A stretch of DNA of 64,000 nucleotides from Shewanella electrodiphila (GTDB taxonomy: Bacteria; Pseudomonadota; Gammaproteobacteria; Enterobacterales; Shewanellaceae). The position numbers and the translations under genes are program-made. How positions within the stretch are numbered: the stretch's first letter is position 1; every line of letters begins with the position of its first letter. The notes beneath the pieces are model-generated. The model was not told the DNA's origin and did not search any database. It was given only the letters and a program-made list of their open reading frames with translations. Where the stretch lies: the NCBI RefSeq assembly GCF_023283985.1, contig NZ_JAKIKU010000009.1, forward strand, positions 141,606-205,605. Reading direction: 5' to 3'. Of the stretch, positions 34,647 to 44,020 are shown in pieces.

Positions 34647-35543
34647 TTAAGTTGATTTGTTCATGACTGTTGATAATGCAGTAGCTAAAGCTTCTTTGTT
34701 ATGTAAACCCGCATGGTGATCACTGACAAGCGGAAAAAAACTTACAAATTCACCAACATCAATATGTTCTGCGTGACTGATGACATTATTGACAGCATTT
34801 CTTCCCAACAATTGGTTTATCCAGTTTAATTTATCTTCTAACAACAGTTTATTTGCTGCACAAACTTCGTTTGTTAAATTATCGATGAAAATAATTTGAG
34901 CATTTGAATTGGAAATGGCAGTAGCAATTGCTGGAAGTAAAAGAGGAGGTAATACACTAGTGAGAAAGCTTCCTGGGCCAATGATTATCAGCTCTGCTTT
35001 ATTAATAGCTTGAATGGCTTCACAAGTTGCTGTTACCTGAGGTTCGAGATTTAGTGAACTAGGCACCTCACTCATTTCATCAACGTTCGTTTCACCAAAT
35101 ATCATCTGACCTTCGACATTTAGTGCAGTTAAATGTGTGGGTTCTTCAGACATGGGAATAATACGAGTATCAATTTTCAGAATGGTTCTGATTAATTTAA
35201 TCGCTTCAAGAGGTCTGACGCAGAGTTGTTCTAGTGCATACAAAATAATATTGCCAAGATTATGGCCATTTAGCTCATTATCGCCATTAAATCGATGATC
35301 AAATAACATGGTGCCGATAGAAGGACGATTGGCGAGCTGTGATAAACAGTTGCGTAAATCCCCCCATGCAATAGTTGTTTGATCTTGGCGGATACGACCA
35401 GTAGAACCGCCATTGTCAGTTGTTGTTACAATTCCAGTTAACTTGGGTCCTAAAAAGGATAATGCAGCAAGGACTCTGCCTAAACCATGACCTCCGCCCA
35501 ATGCGATGACGTGATCATATTGCTGTAATGGTTGGTTCATCAT
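34647..35543 (-). CDS. ybhK: YvcK/YbhK family, CofD-like fold, UDP-sugar-binding regulator
   Basis: 298 residues. VIALGGGHGLGRVLAAL and TTTDNGGSTGRIRQ, then WGDLRNCLSQLA and GHNLGNIILYALEQL, are signature segments of the gluconeogenesis factor family (YvcK in Bacillus, YbhK in E. coli). YvcK binds UDP-GlcNAc and affects carbon use and cell shape; the enterobacterial homologue is little studied. A single gene on its strand, convergent with the aminotransferase. Confidence 0.9.
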   Translation of the reverse strand: MMNQPLQQYDHVIALGGGHGLGRVLAALSFLGPKLTGIVTTTDNGGSTGRIRQDQTTIAWGDLRNCLSQLANRPSIGTMLFDHRFNGDNELNGHNLGNIILYALEQLCVRPLEAIKLIRTILKIDTRIIPMSEEPTHLTALNVEGQMIFGETNVDEMSEVPSSLNLEPQVTATCEAIQAINKAELIIIGPGSFLTSVLPPLLLPAIATAISNSNAQIIFIDNLTNEVCAANKLLLEDKLNWINQLLGRNAVNNVISHAEHIDVGEFVSFFPLVSDHHAGLHNKEALATALSTVMNKST

Positions 35544-35723
35544 TTTTTGATTCCTTTCATACTCTTGATGACTTTTAATGCGACCATGGATAATGTCATT
35601 TCTACATTTCTAGCTATCGTCTGATGCTAAAAATGCATACTTAAAATAATAGCACAAACACAAGACTGCTTTTAGTTATGATTCTCGGTATAATCAATGA
35701 AAATTATTTAGGAAGGATTGTTT

Positions 35724-36530
35724 TTGAGAACAGGTAGAGTGGGTAAGTTCACCCTTGGGTTAGGGGTTGTTATAATTAGCATTATTTTGATCCGTGTTTG
35801 GCTTGTTCCTACACTGGAGAAAATTTTAGTATCAACACCAGAAATTCAGCAAAATGAGAAAGAACAAGAAACAATTCCTAATTTTACTGAGATCAGTGAT
35901 ATTCCAACTAAAAAACAAGTGTTTTTTGATTATATGACGCCAGCTGTAAATCATCAAAATGCGCTTATTTTAAAAGAACGAAATTTTTTAAAAGTCATCC
36001 TGGCAAACCTAGCCAATGAAAAAACATTAACCGATGCCGAAATCTTTAAACTAAAACAATTAACACAGAAATATAATTACTCTGTAAAAAAGTTTGACGA
36101 CACAACCTTAACGCCCTTGTTAATTAGAGTCGATACCGTGCCAGCAAGAATGGTATTAATACAAGCAGCAAACGAAACAGGCTGGGGCAGCTCTAGGTTT
36201 GCTAAAGAAGGCAACAATTACTTCGGACAATGGTGTTTTTCTAAAGGTTGCGGTTTAGTGCCTTTATCCAGAAAAGCAGGAATGAACCATGAAGTAGCGT
36301 CGTTTGATACACCTGAAGATTCAATAGCAGCTTACATGTTAAATTTAAACACCAATTCAGCATACCGTTTATTAAGATCAATGAGAGCTGACTTACGTTC
36401 ACAAAATATCGAACCTTCAGCTGAGAAATTAGTTTTCGGACTCATTCATTACTCAGAACGTAAAGATGCTTATATTGATGAACTACTAGAGATGTTACGC
36501 CAAAACAAAGCGTATTTAGCAGGATTATAG
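35724..36530 (+). CDS. Bax-like glucosaminidase-domain protein
   Basis: 268 residues. The start is probably TTG 35724, with AGGAAGG 7 nt upstream; TTG 35718 is too close to that site. One N-terminal membrane segment (VGKFTLGLGVVIISIILIRV) puts the rest in the periplasm. The catalytic region IQAANETGWGSSRFAKEGNN and YFGQWCF is typical of the Bax/N-acetylglucosaminidase family that cleaves peptidoglycan glycan strands; the Glu in NETGWG is the likely acid. Confidence 0.88.
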   Translation: MRTGRVGKFTLGLGVVIISIILIRVWLVPTLEKILVSTPEIQQNEKEQETIPNFTEISDIPTKKQVFFDYMTPAVNHQNALILKERNFLKVILANLANEKTLTDAEIFKLKQLTQKYNYSVKKFDDTTLTPLLIRVDTVPARMVLIQAANETGWGSSRFAKEGNNYFGQWCFSKGCGLVPLSRKAGMNHEVASFDTPEDSIAAYMLNLNTNSAYRLLRSMRADLRSQNIEPSAEKLVFGLIHYSERKDAYIDELLEMLRQNKAYLAGL

Positions 36531-36533
36531 AAA

Positions 36534-37166
36534 ATGAAGTTAGTAAAGATACCAATGTTAGTCGCTTTCGTGTTGTTAAGTCCAACATCGATCGCTGATT
36601 CTGTTTCTATTCCATATGCAGGTTTTTATGAAAGACTAAAACAAGTTAATAAACATAATTATCAGTTGGTTGAAATTGCTTTTAGCGTACCTAAAAATGA
36701 TAACTGTAAAATGCTTTCAGGTAACATCACCACTGAAAAAGATGAATTCCCACTGACTTACGATAAACACCAGCGTTTATATTTGCCATTTGATGCACAA
36801 TTAAAGTCAGACCGAGGTTTGTTAAATATTGAAGTAGAAGGGGACTCTTCACTTTGTGGTGTTGCAATGCAAGTACGTGCTAAGTCAACTCAACAAGAGT
36901 ATGTTCAAGCGGAACTTATGGCAGTTAAGGATGATATGGATGCATTGTTAGATGGTCAGCAAGGTTTCCCAATGAAGTATTTCCGTAAACCAATTACTGG
37001 ACTTACATTTAGCTTTTCGGATTCCGACTTACCTGTTATCGCAACAATTGATGGTAAAGCACAATCAATTTCAAACCAGTTACAACTCACTTCTGAACAA
37101 TTAGCAAACCTAAAAGCCTTAAGTTTTAATGCCATGCCCTTTGTTGTCAGCCCTTATGTCATTTGA
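36534..37166 (+). CDS. Periplasmic protein, DUF2987-like
   Basis: 210 residues. Signal peptide MKLVKIPMLVAFVLL with cleavage near SIADS. The mature part begins VSIPYAGFYERLKQVNK and is beta-rich, with two Cys (CKML and SLCG) that could pair. It resembles the DUF2987 family of Alteromonadales (from memory). Three bases after the Bax-like stop, so they form an operon and may both act on the cell wall (inference). Confidence 0.65.
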   Translation: MKLVKIPMLVAFVLLSPTSIADSVSIPYAGFYERLKQVNKHNYQLVEIAFSVPKNDNCKMLSGNITTEKDEFPLTYDKHQRLYLPFDAQLKSDRGLLNIEVEGDSSLCGVAMQVRAKSTQQEYVQAELMAVKDDMDALLDGQQGFPMKYFRKPITGLTFSFSDSDLPVIATIDGKAQSISNQLQLTSEQLANLKALSFNAMPFVVSPYVI

Positions 37167-37197
37167 ACCGTTGAAATAGCAAAGCATAGAAAAAACA

Positions 37198-37224
37198 AAG
37201 CCCTCAGTTGAGGGCTTCTTTTTT
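37198..37224. terminator. Terminator between the DUF2987-like gene and ttcA
   Basis: AAGCCCTCA, GT, TGAGGGCTT, then CTTTTTT. Stable stem, T-run on the plus strand. Confidence 0.88.
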
Positions 37225-37243
37225 GCAAGAACAGATCAACCAT

Positions 37244-38182
37244 TTACGGTTTGTAAGTTGTCACTATATTTATTTTAGCTGCTTCATCTAAATTGATATG
37301 ACCATTATTCGTGGTATCTAGAAAATCAAAAGCAGGTAAATCAGATTCGGCTACATCGCCGGATAAAGGAGCATCTGCATCGCGCTGCAAACTGATAAAA
37401 TCAAAAGCGTTTCTATCAACACCTTGAGACGGTGACGTGTTCTGCATCGCAGTAAAAATTGTTTCAATACGACCTGGAAAGTCACGATCCCATTGATTCA
37501 ACATATCCTTTACAGCGCCACGTTTTAAGTTCTCTTGTGAACCACACAGATTGCAAGGGATGATAGGGAATTTTTTCAGCTCTGCATACTCTGCAATGTC
37601 TTTCTCTTTGCTGTAGGCTAAAGGTCTAATAACCATGTTAGCACCGTCATCTGATAACAATTTAGGTGGCATTGCTTTCATTTTTCCACCGAAGAACATA
37701 TTTAAAAATAATGTTTCAATGATGTCGTCTCTATGATGACCTAGAGCAATTTTTGTCGCACCAATACGTTGTGCAAATCCATATAAAGTTCCGCGACGCA
37801 GACGAGAACATAAAGAGCATGTTGTCTTGCCTTCAGGGATTTTATCTTTAACGATTGAGTAAGTGTCTTTTTCAAGAATATGATATGGCACTGCTAACGT
37901 ATCTAAGTACGCAGGCAAAATATCTTCAGGAAATCCAGGCTGCTTTTGATCTAAGTTAACTGCAACAATTTCAAATTTAATTGGTGCACGCTTTTGCAAG
38001 TTCAACAAGATGTCGAGCATTGCATAGCTGTCCTTACCGCCAGAAAGGCAACACATGATAACGTCACCATCTTCAATCATTTGATAGTCTCCTATCGCAC
38101 GACCAACATCATGACGTAATTTCTTTTCTAATTTAGCTTGGCGATCTGCCAAGTGTTTTTCTTGTTGTTGCATTTCAGACAT
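37244..38182 (-). CDS. ttcA: tRNA 2-thiocytidine biosynthesis protein
   Basis: 312 residues. PP-loop CLSGGKDSYAML for ATP, and two CxxC pairs, CSLC and CNLC, which hold the [4Fe-4S] cluster. It thiolates cytidine 32 of some tRNAs. It lies between uspE and the Bax unit; uspE has its own terminator, so ttcA is likely transcribed separately. The acidic C-terminal 45 residues are longer and more variable than the core. Confidence 0.96.
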   Translation of the reverse strand: MSEMQQQEKHLADRQAKLEKKLRHDVGRAIGDYQMIEDGDVIMCCLSGGKDSYAMLDILLNLQKRAPIKFEIVAVNLDQKQPGFPEDILPAYLDTLAVPYHILEKDTYSIVKDKIPEGKTTCSLCSRLRRGTLYGFAQRIGATKIALGHHRDDIIETLFLNMFFGGKMKAMPPKLLSDDGANMVIRPLAYSKEKDIAEYAELKKFPIIPCNLCGSQENLKRGAVKDMLNQWDRDFPGRIETIFTAMQNTSPSQGVDRNAFDFISLQRDADAPLSGDVAESDLPAFDFLDTTNNGHINLDEAAKINIVTTYKP

Positions 38183-38183
38183 T

Positions 38184-38216
38184 AAAAAGCGCCCAGTAAC
38201 TATCGTTTCAGGGCGC
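38184..38216 (-). terminator. Terminator of uspE
   Basis: On the minus strand GCGCCC pairs with GGGCGC across an 16-nt loop and is followed by TTTTTAAT. It ends directly before the ttcA start. Confidence 0.7.
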
Positions 38217-38251
38217 GTATTATTCCAGCATTCAAGCCGATGGTAAAGACT

Positions 38252-39181
38252 TTAGTCTTCAAGAGGTGATTTATAACCCTCAGGCTTAACTGCAAGTAAG
38301 TCACAATTGATACTATCGATGACATGTTCAGCGGTATTACCAATTAAAGCTGCTGAAAAACCAGTTCTGCCCACAGTCCCCAAGATGACTAATTCTGCAT
38401 CGAGTTTTAAGGCAAGCTCAGGAATGACATCTTCAGGTAAACCTTCTTCTACATGGCAGTTTTCTAAAGGGATATTAAAACTGTTGGCCAAATATTGAAT
38501 TCGCTGTTCATGCTGCATTCTGACGGTATCGTTATAACTTGCTGCATCGAATTCAGGTAACTCAATGGCCAAATTAACCGGCGTACCAGGGTAACCATTC
38601 ACTAAATGGATTTGGGCTGAGAATTTAGCTGCAAGATTCAACGCATTTTCAATTATTTTGGTATTGAGTGTTGAATGCTCATCATCTTCTGAAGCCACAT
38701 TTACTGCACATAAGATTTTACCAGCCACTGGCCAATCATGATCTTTTACCATTAATACTGGAATAGGGGCTTTACGTAATAAATGCCAATCAGTTGGAGT
38801 AAAAATAATAGACTTTAGTTTGTCGTGTTCATGGGTGCTTTTTACTAATAAATCGACATCTTGTTCGATGGCGTATTTTATAACGCTTTCGAAAGGTCTG
38901 TTATGCCAAACCACTTTAGTATCAATCGTTAAGCCTGATTTTGCGTAAGGCAAAATAGCTTCAGCTAACCAGCTTTCGCGTTGGTCAATAACACCCTGAC
39001 GCATCGCTTCTCTTTCGTGGCTTGAAAGAATTGAAGTCATTTCATAAGAAAAATCAAAAATGGTGAGAAATGCAGTGATAGATGCATTGGACTTAGAAGC
39101 AAGTTCAACGGCTCTAGCCAGAGCAGGTTGATGGTCAGTCATTGGGTTAATGACTACCAAAATCTTATTATAATCCTTCAT
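38252..39181 (-). CDS. uspE: Universal stress protein E (tandem Usp domains)
   Basis: 309 residues with two Usp domains: 1-150, opening KILVVINPMTDHQPALARAV, and 150-305, ending VILGTVGRTGFSAALIGNTA and HVIDSINCDLLAVKP. The second has the G-2x-G-9x-G(S/T) ATP-type motif (GTVGRTGFSAALIGNTAE). Usp proteins act in the cytosol under stress. It is next to fnr, as in many gammaproteobacteria, and may be under its control. Confidence 0.94.
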   Translation of the reverse strand: MKDYNKILVVINPMTDHQPALARAVELASKSNASITAFLTIFDFSYEMTSILSSHEREAMRQGVIDQRESWLAEAILPYAKSGLTIDTKVVWHNRPFESVIKYAIEQDVDLLVKSTHEHDKLKSIIFTPTDWHLLRKAPIPVLMVKDHDWPVAGKILCAVNVASEDDEHSTLNTKIIENALNLAAKFSAQIHLVNGYPGTPVNLAIELPEFDAASYNDTVRMQHEQRIQYLANSFNIPLENCHVEEGLPEDVIPELALKLDAELVILGTVGRTGFSAALIGNTAEHVIDSINCDLLAVKPEGYKSPLED

Positions 39182-39266
39182 AAAACCTCCAAGCTATTTT
39201 ATATTACTATCACTCTTAACTGCGGTGATGTCGTTGCGTTAGATCATAAAATGAAAATTAACTCAA

Positions 39267-40019
39267 TTAAGTGGCAATTCTTGAGTTTCCAGCTAATTGG
39301 CTGAGTGCAACATGATCAATAATAGTGATGTATTTGCCTTTGACTTCAATCAAACCTGCTTTTTGAAACCTGCCCAGTAATCGACTAATTGTTTCAACCG
39401 TCAAACCAAGATAGTTACCAATATCACCACGGGTCATCGTTAACCTGAATTCATGAGGTGAGAAGCCTCGACTGCCGAAACGATTTGCAAGATTATTGAT
39501 GAATGCAGCAAGACGTTCTTCTGCATTTTTCTTCGACAATAACAAAATCATTTCTTGGTCGCCCATGATCTCATTACTCATTAAACGCATTATTTGCTGT
39601 CTAAGCTTTGGCATTGTGCCAGAGAGAGTATCTAATGTGTCATATGGGATTTCACACACCATTGCAGTTTCTAAAGCTTGCGCAAAACTTTGGTGAATTT
39701 GAGAATGAATGCCATCAAAGCCTATAACGTCACCAGCTAAATGGAATCCGGTAATTTGTTCATCACCTTGCTCAGTGATAGTGAAGCTTTTGATTGTACC
39801 AGAGCGAATAGCAAATAAGGATTTGAGAGGATCACCTGACTTGAATATCTGGTCGCCTTTTTGTACTGGTTTTTTACGTTCAATAATTTCGTCTAGTTTA
39901 TCTAGTTCGTTATTATCTAACGTGAAAGGAATGCAAAGTGACTCCATGCTGCAATCATGACAATGAATTGCACAACCACCAGTAGATGCACGAAGCTGTT
40001 TAGTTTGATCTGTAGGCAT
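39267..40019 (-). CDS. fnr: FNR/EtrA anaerobic transcription regulator
   Basis: 250 residues from ATG 40019, exactly E. coli FNR length; the frame extends to a TTG at 40031. Cys residues in GGCAIHCHDCSMESLC and Cys in MVCEIPYD supply the four ligands of the oxygen-sensing [4Fe-4S] cluster. A cNMP-type beta-roll follows and a C-terminal HTH with VETISRLLGRFQKAGLI, whose ExxSR pattern reads TTGAT-N4-ATCAA sites. Such a site lies upstream of ccoN in this window. Confidence 0.96.
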   Translation of the reverse strand: MPTDQTKQLRASTGGCAIHCHDCSMESLCIPFTLDNNELDKLDEIIERKKPVQKGDQIFKSGDPLKSLFAIRSGTIKSFTITEQGDEQITGFHLAGDVIGFDGIHSQIHQSFAQALETAMVCEIPYDTLDTLSGTMPKLRQQIMRLMSNEIMGDQEMILLLSKKNAEERLAAFINNLANRFGSRGFSPHEFRLTMTRGDIGNYLGLTVETISRLLGRFQKAGLIEVKGKYITIIDHVALSQLAGNSRIAT

Positions 40020-40074
40020 ATATACTCTCAATTAATTACTACAATACCATGTTAAACTAATAACAAAGCTTGAG

Positions 40075-40764
40075 CTAGTTTAGCTGCATGATGGCGATAT
40101 AAATAGTTTGTAAGCCAAATACTACAATCAAGATCCCACTTAAAAGTCGTACTTGCTTTTTTTGAACCCATCCAGCTAATTTTTTAGCGGTTAATCCAGC
40201 ACTTAACAATGCAGGCAGTGTTCCAAGGCCAAAAGCAAACATCACCAAAGCTCCGTTCAATGCATCACCTGATGCAACTGACCAGGTTAAGGTACTGTAA
40301 ACTAAACCACAGGGTAACCATCCCCAAATCATCCCTGCAATCGTTGCTTGAAACCGGGTTTTAATCGGCAACAATTTATTAGCAATAGGTTTGAGTAACG
40401 ACCATAAACCTTTACCAAGTTTTTCAATATGGACGACTCCGAACCATATTTGGGCAATATAAAGTCCAGTTATTATCATCATAATGCCGGCAAGTATTCT
40501 TAAACCAATGAGATAACTGTCAACATCGAACATGTAGCCTAATGCGGCACTACTTGCTCCAGCCAACGCACCTGCAATCGTGTAACTCGCAATACGGCCA
40601 AAATTATAACTGAGTAAAAAACTTAATTGGTTTGCTAAACGATTTGAAGATGTTGCTGGTAAATTAGTAGCAAAAGCGCCAATTAAACCACCACACATTC
40701 CAAAACAATGTGCAGCGCCCATTAATCCGACCAGGAATGCTCCCCATACATTATATTCAATCAA
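40075..40764 (-). CDS. Heavy-metal/sulfite-exporter-like membrane protein of the cco cluster (SafE/UreH-like)
   Basis: 229 residues, about six membrane segments. AAHCFGMCGGLIGAF near the start and GWLPCGLVYSTLTWSVASGD in the second half are marks of the family annotated as sulfite exporter TauE/SafE or UreH-like, commonly following ccoS. The GMCGG and LPCG cysteines could handle copper for the oxidase (inference). It overlaps ccoS by 8 bp, so it is the last gene of the operon. Confidence 0.85.
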   Translation of the reverse strand: MIEYNVWGAFLVGLMGAAHCFGMCGGLIGAFATNLPATSSNRLANQLSFLLSYNFGRIASYTIAGALAGASSAALGYMFDVDSYLIGLRILAGIMMIITGLYIAQIWFGVVHIEKLGKGLWSLLKPIANKLLPIKTRFQATIAGMIWGWLPCGLVYSTLTWSVASGDALNGALVMFAFGLGTLPALLSAGLTAKKLAGWVQKKQVRLLSGILIVVFGLQTIYIAIMQLN

Positions 40765-41020
40765 TTTGCGGAGTCTTTTGGGTTGCAGATTTATCCGAAT
40801 TAATTAGCTCATCATCAAAAGAGTTAGCAGTTACCACGTCATCATTGAGCGTCTTAGTATTATCTGTAGTCACAGTAGGCTTATCTTCATCAAATAATAT
40901 CGACACACTTTGCCTATCAAGATCATCGAATTGTTCTGATTTTACCGCCCAAAAAAATACGGCTACAGCGACCACGACGAAAAGCATGGCAATGGGAATT
41001 AATACGTAGATGATACTCAT
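40757..41020 (-). CDS. ccoS: cbb3 oxidase maturation protein CcoS
   Basis: 87 residues. One N-terminal membrane helix (IYVLIPIAMLFVVVAVAVFF) and the family's FDDLDRQSVSILFDED segment. Needed for cofactor insertion into cbb3 oxidase. Overlaps ccoI by 4 bp and the downstream gene by 8 bp. The C-terminal tail is longer and more acidic/Thr-rich than usual. Confidence 0.92.
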   Translation of the reverse strand: MSIIYVLIPIAMLFVVVAVAVFFWAVKSEQFDDLDRQSVSILFDEDKPTVTTDNTKTLNDDVVTANSFDDELINSDKSATQKTPQID

Positions 41021-43419
41021 AGTTTTACCCTTAGCAGGCGCAGACTGTTAGAAACAACAATGATTGAGCTTATCGACATACCAATCGCCGCTATATACGG
41101 TACGACATGACCAGTTACGGCTAACGGCAATATAATGATGTTGTAAGCAAACGCCCAAATTAGATTTTGTTTTATTATTCTATTGGTTAGTTTAGCAAGT
41201 TTTATTGCTTGAATAAATTTAGAAAGATGATCGCCAAGTAAAATTAAATCAGCGCTATTTTTAGCTATTGCGCTGCCACTTCCCATTGCCACAGACAAGT
41301 TGGCACCAGCGAGTACTGGTGCATCATTGATACCATCACCAAACATAGCAACATGCTGTTTTTGTTGTAAATTATTTATCAATTCAAGTTTGTCTTGTGG
41401 GCTTAAGCCTGCATAAGCTTGTTGAATATTTAATTGGCGGGCTATTTCAGTGACATGTTTACTGCTGTCGCCACTTGCTATACTGACTTGAATACCTAAC
41501 GCCTGAAGTTCTGTTACAGCTTGTGCACTATCAATACGGATAGCATCTTGCAAAATAAAGCAGGAAGCTATTATGTCATCAATAGATAACCAAAGTAATT
41601 GGCCTTTACAATGTGACGCATCGAGGCCGACAAACTGAGCATTACCCAATTTGACGGTATGTTCATTAACCTTGGCAGATATTCCTAGCCCAACATGGTG
41701 GATAATCTCTGTTGCGGTAATCTCTGAGTTAACAAATGGTGCAAATGCTTTTGCGATTGGATGAATAGAACCCATTTCAAGCGCTGCAGCATAATTAAGA
41801 GCTGAATACTCATTAACAAGGTCATCTGTAATGATTGTTTTTTGAATAGAGACAGTTCCGCACGTTAATGTGCCGGTCTTATCAAATACGACATGTTCGA
41901 TTAATGGTAGTTTCTCAAATACGCCCGCTTTTTGAACAATAATCCCCAGTTTGGTAAATATTGCCGTAGAACATGTGATTGCTGTTGGTGTTGCTAACGC
42001 AAGTGCACAAGGGCAGGTAGCGACTAATACCGATAACATGACCCAGAAAGCATCATCTGGTGAAATAAATAGCCAACTAAAATAGGTGATCCCCGCTATA
42101 GCAATGATGGCCGTTGAAAAATAGCTGGCAGATTTATCAACGAGCAAGGCAATTTTAGGTTTCGTATTTGAGGCTACCTCTTGTAAACGGATAATTTCAG
42201 CGACTAATTGATCTTGACCTAATGCGGTTACTTGAACAGTAATAGGTTGGTCTACATTAATAGTGCCAGCATACACGGTATCTCGCTCACTTTTGATAAA
42301 TGGCATTTGTTCGCCAGTTAACATTGATTCATTTAAGCCTGATTTACCTGATAATATGATCCCATCAGCAGCAACGACTTCACCAGGCTTGATTAAAATG
42401 GTATCTCCAACTTTTAATCGTTTAGCTGGAATTTCAGTTGCTTCACTAGTAGAGGAGTTATTAATTGAATCAGATATTAAATTAGCTGTTAACGGTACGA
42501 GTTTGTGTAGATTACTCGAACTGACGGATGCGGTTTGTTTTGCTTTTTGTTCGAAAAAACGCCCCAATAGCAAAAAGAAAGTGAACATGGTGACAGACTC
42601 AAAATACACTTCACCAGTGCCGTTTATTGTCGCGATACAACTGGCTATATAAGCGCCAGCGATAGCTAAAGAAACGGACAAATCCATATTGACCTTACCG
42701 CCGAGCAAACTTCTAACGGCACTGAAGTAAAAAGGTTGAGCAGAATAAAAGACCACAGGAGCGGCAAGCGTCATACTGACCCAGCGAAAGTAATCCCTCA
42801 TTTCAGTATCTTCTAAAATGAAGTAGTCAGAATATAAAGCCAGTGCAAACATCATCACTTGCATGGTGACAAATGCAGCTAGTCCAAGACGAAGTAGAAA
42901 CTTTCGCGATTCTTGTTTACTGAGTTTTTCTTGTTCATCTATTTGATAGGGTGCAGCTTGATAACCAATACGGCTGATTTCTGATAGTATTTCACTGAGT
43001 TTTACACGAGAGTCATCCCAACAGACTAATGCTCTTTGGGTAGTAGAGTTGACCGCAATGCTAATTATGCCAGGAAGCTGTTTTAATTTATGTTCAATTA
43101 GCCAAGCACAAGCTGCACAAGTTATCCCTTCGATAGAAACTGAAAGCGTATTTTGGTTATCTTTTGAATGGACTAAGTCTTGTTGGATTTCAGGAAGATC
43201 ATACGCAGAAAATTGAGCCAACTCAGATGGAACAAGCGCAGTTTGCTTACTGCCTGGTTCACTTCTAAATTGATAATAGCTACTTAACCCAGAGTCGATG
43301 ATGGCTTGCGATACAGCCTGACAACCAGGACAACACATAGGTTGTGCCTGATTATCAATAACGGTTGTAAATTCGCTACCAGTTAAAACAGGTTCATTAC
43401 AGTGAAAGCAATTTTGCAT
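41017..43419 (-). CDS. ccoI: Copper-exporting P-type ATPase for cbb3 assembly
   Basis: 800 residues. N-terminal Cys motifs (CFHCNEP and CCPGCQAV), then a heavy-metal domain with GITCAACAW. P1B ATPase core: CPC in ATCPCALALATP, DKTGTLTCGT with the phosphorylated Asp, GDGINDAPVLAG. It moves Cu+ across the inner membrane for the oxidase CuB site. 6 bp after ccoH and overlapping ccoS. Confidence 0.96.
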   Translation of the reverse strand: MQNCFHCNEPVLTGSEFTTVIDNQAQPMCCPGCQAVSQAIIDSGLSSYYQFRSEPGSKQTALVPSELAQFSAYDLPEIQQDLVHSKDNQNTLSVSIEGITCAACAWLIEHKLKQLPGIISIAVNSTTQRALVCWDDSRVKLSEILSEISRIGYQAAPYQIDEQEKLSKQESRKFLLRLGLAAFVTMQVMMFALALYSDYFILEDTEMRDYFRWVSMTLAAPVVFYSAQPFYFSAVRSLLGGKVNMDLSVSLAIAGAYIASCIATINGTGEVYFESVTMFTFFLLLGRFFEQKAKQTASVSSSNLHKLVPLTANLISDSINNSSTSEATEIPAKRLKVGDTILIKPGEVVAADGIILSGKSGLNESMLTGEQMPFIKSERDTVYAGTINVDQPITVQVTALGQDQLVAEIIRLQEVASNTKPKIALLVDKSASYFSTAIIAIAGITYFSWLFISPDDAFWVMLSVLVATCPCALALATPTAITCSTAIFTKLGIIVQKAGVFEKLPLIEHVVFDKTGTLTCGTVSIQKTIITDDLVNEYSALNYAAALEMGSIHPIAKAFAPFVNSEITATEIIHHVGLGISAKVNEHTVKLGNAQFVGLDASHCKGQLLWLSIDDIIASCFILQDAIRIDSAQAVTELQALGIQVSIASGDSSKHVTEIARQLNIQQAYAGLSPQDKLELINNLQQKQHVAMFGDGINDAPVLAGANLSVAMGSGSAIAKNSADLILLGDHLSKFIQAIKLAKLTNRIIKQNLIWAFAYNIIILPLAVTGHVVPYIAAIGMSISSIIVVSNSLRLLRVKL

Positions 43420-43424
43420 GAAGA

Positions 43425-43904
43425 TTAATTCAACCAGTATTCTACATCATCTTGTATATCAATACGTTGCTGGATACGCCAGCTATTATCAAAGCCTTGT
43501 AATCTTACATTCCACGGACCTGAAATTGCTTCAGATAATCCGATTCTGAAATCACCGTTACCATCTGCAGTCGCATTGATTCTAAAATCTTTGTCTTCAA
43601 GAGTCGGGTGAATGAAACTGACTTGAAGTGCGGCGCGGTATTCAGGGCCGCCGTGCTGGGAAATTTTTAATTCATGGTCATGAACTTCAATTAAAAACTG
43701 CATACCTAAGTTTTTAGCTTGCTTAATTTTACGTAAATCCATATTGATGGCTTTACCTTCTTTATAATAATCATCAGAAACCAGCGAGTCTGCATTATCA
43801 ATTGCAATGCTCATTGCCACCATACTTTTAATGACAACGACAAGAAGTAGAACAACAATAAACCAAGGCCAAAAATGCTTATACCAGGGTTGAACATCAG
43901 ACAT
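43425..43904 (-). CDS. ccoH: cbb3 oxidase accessory protein, FixH/CcoH family
   Basis: 159 residues. One N-terminal membrane segment (FIVVLLLVVVIKSMVAMSI) followed by a periplasmic beta-domain; DDYYKEGKAINMDL is typical of FixH. It helps cbb3 assembly. The ccoP terminator lies just upstream, so ccoH-I-S and SafE-like may be a second transcript or read through. Confidence 0.88.
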   Translation of the reverse strand: MSDVQPWYKHFWPWFIVVLLLVVVIKSMVAMSIAIDNADSLVSDDYYKEGKAINMDLRKIKQAKNLGMQFLIEVHDHELKISQHGGPEYRAALQVSFIHPTLEDKDFRINATADGNGDFRIGLSEAISGPWNVRLQGFDNSWRIQQRIDIQDDVEYWLN

Positions 43905-43971
43905 AAAAAGGTCCTAAATATTAAGAATTATTATTGTGTTATTTTACCTTGAAAAGGCTTAAGAATCACTT

Positions 43972-44002
43972 AAAAAAAAGGCTTCGTTTTCACGAAGCCT
44001 TT
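43972..44002 (-). terminator. Terminator after ccoP
   Basis: On the minus strand AAAGGCTTCG, TGAAAA, CGAAGCCTTT followed by a T-run (A-run 43972-43979 on the plus strand). Confidence 0.85.
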
Positions 44003-44020
44003 GATGTTACCGAGGTGTAA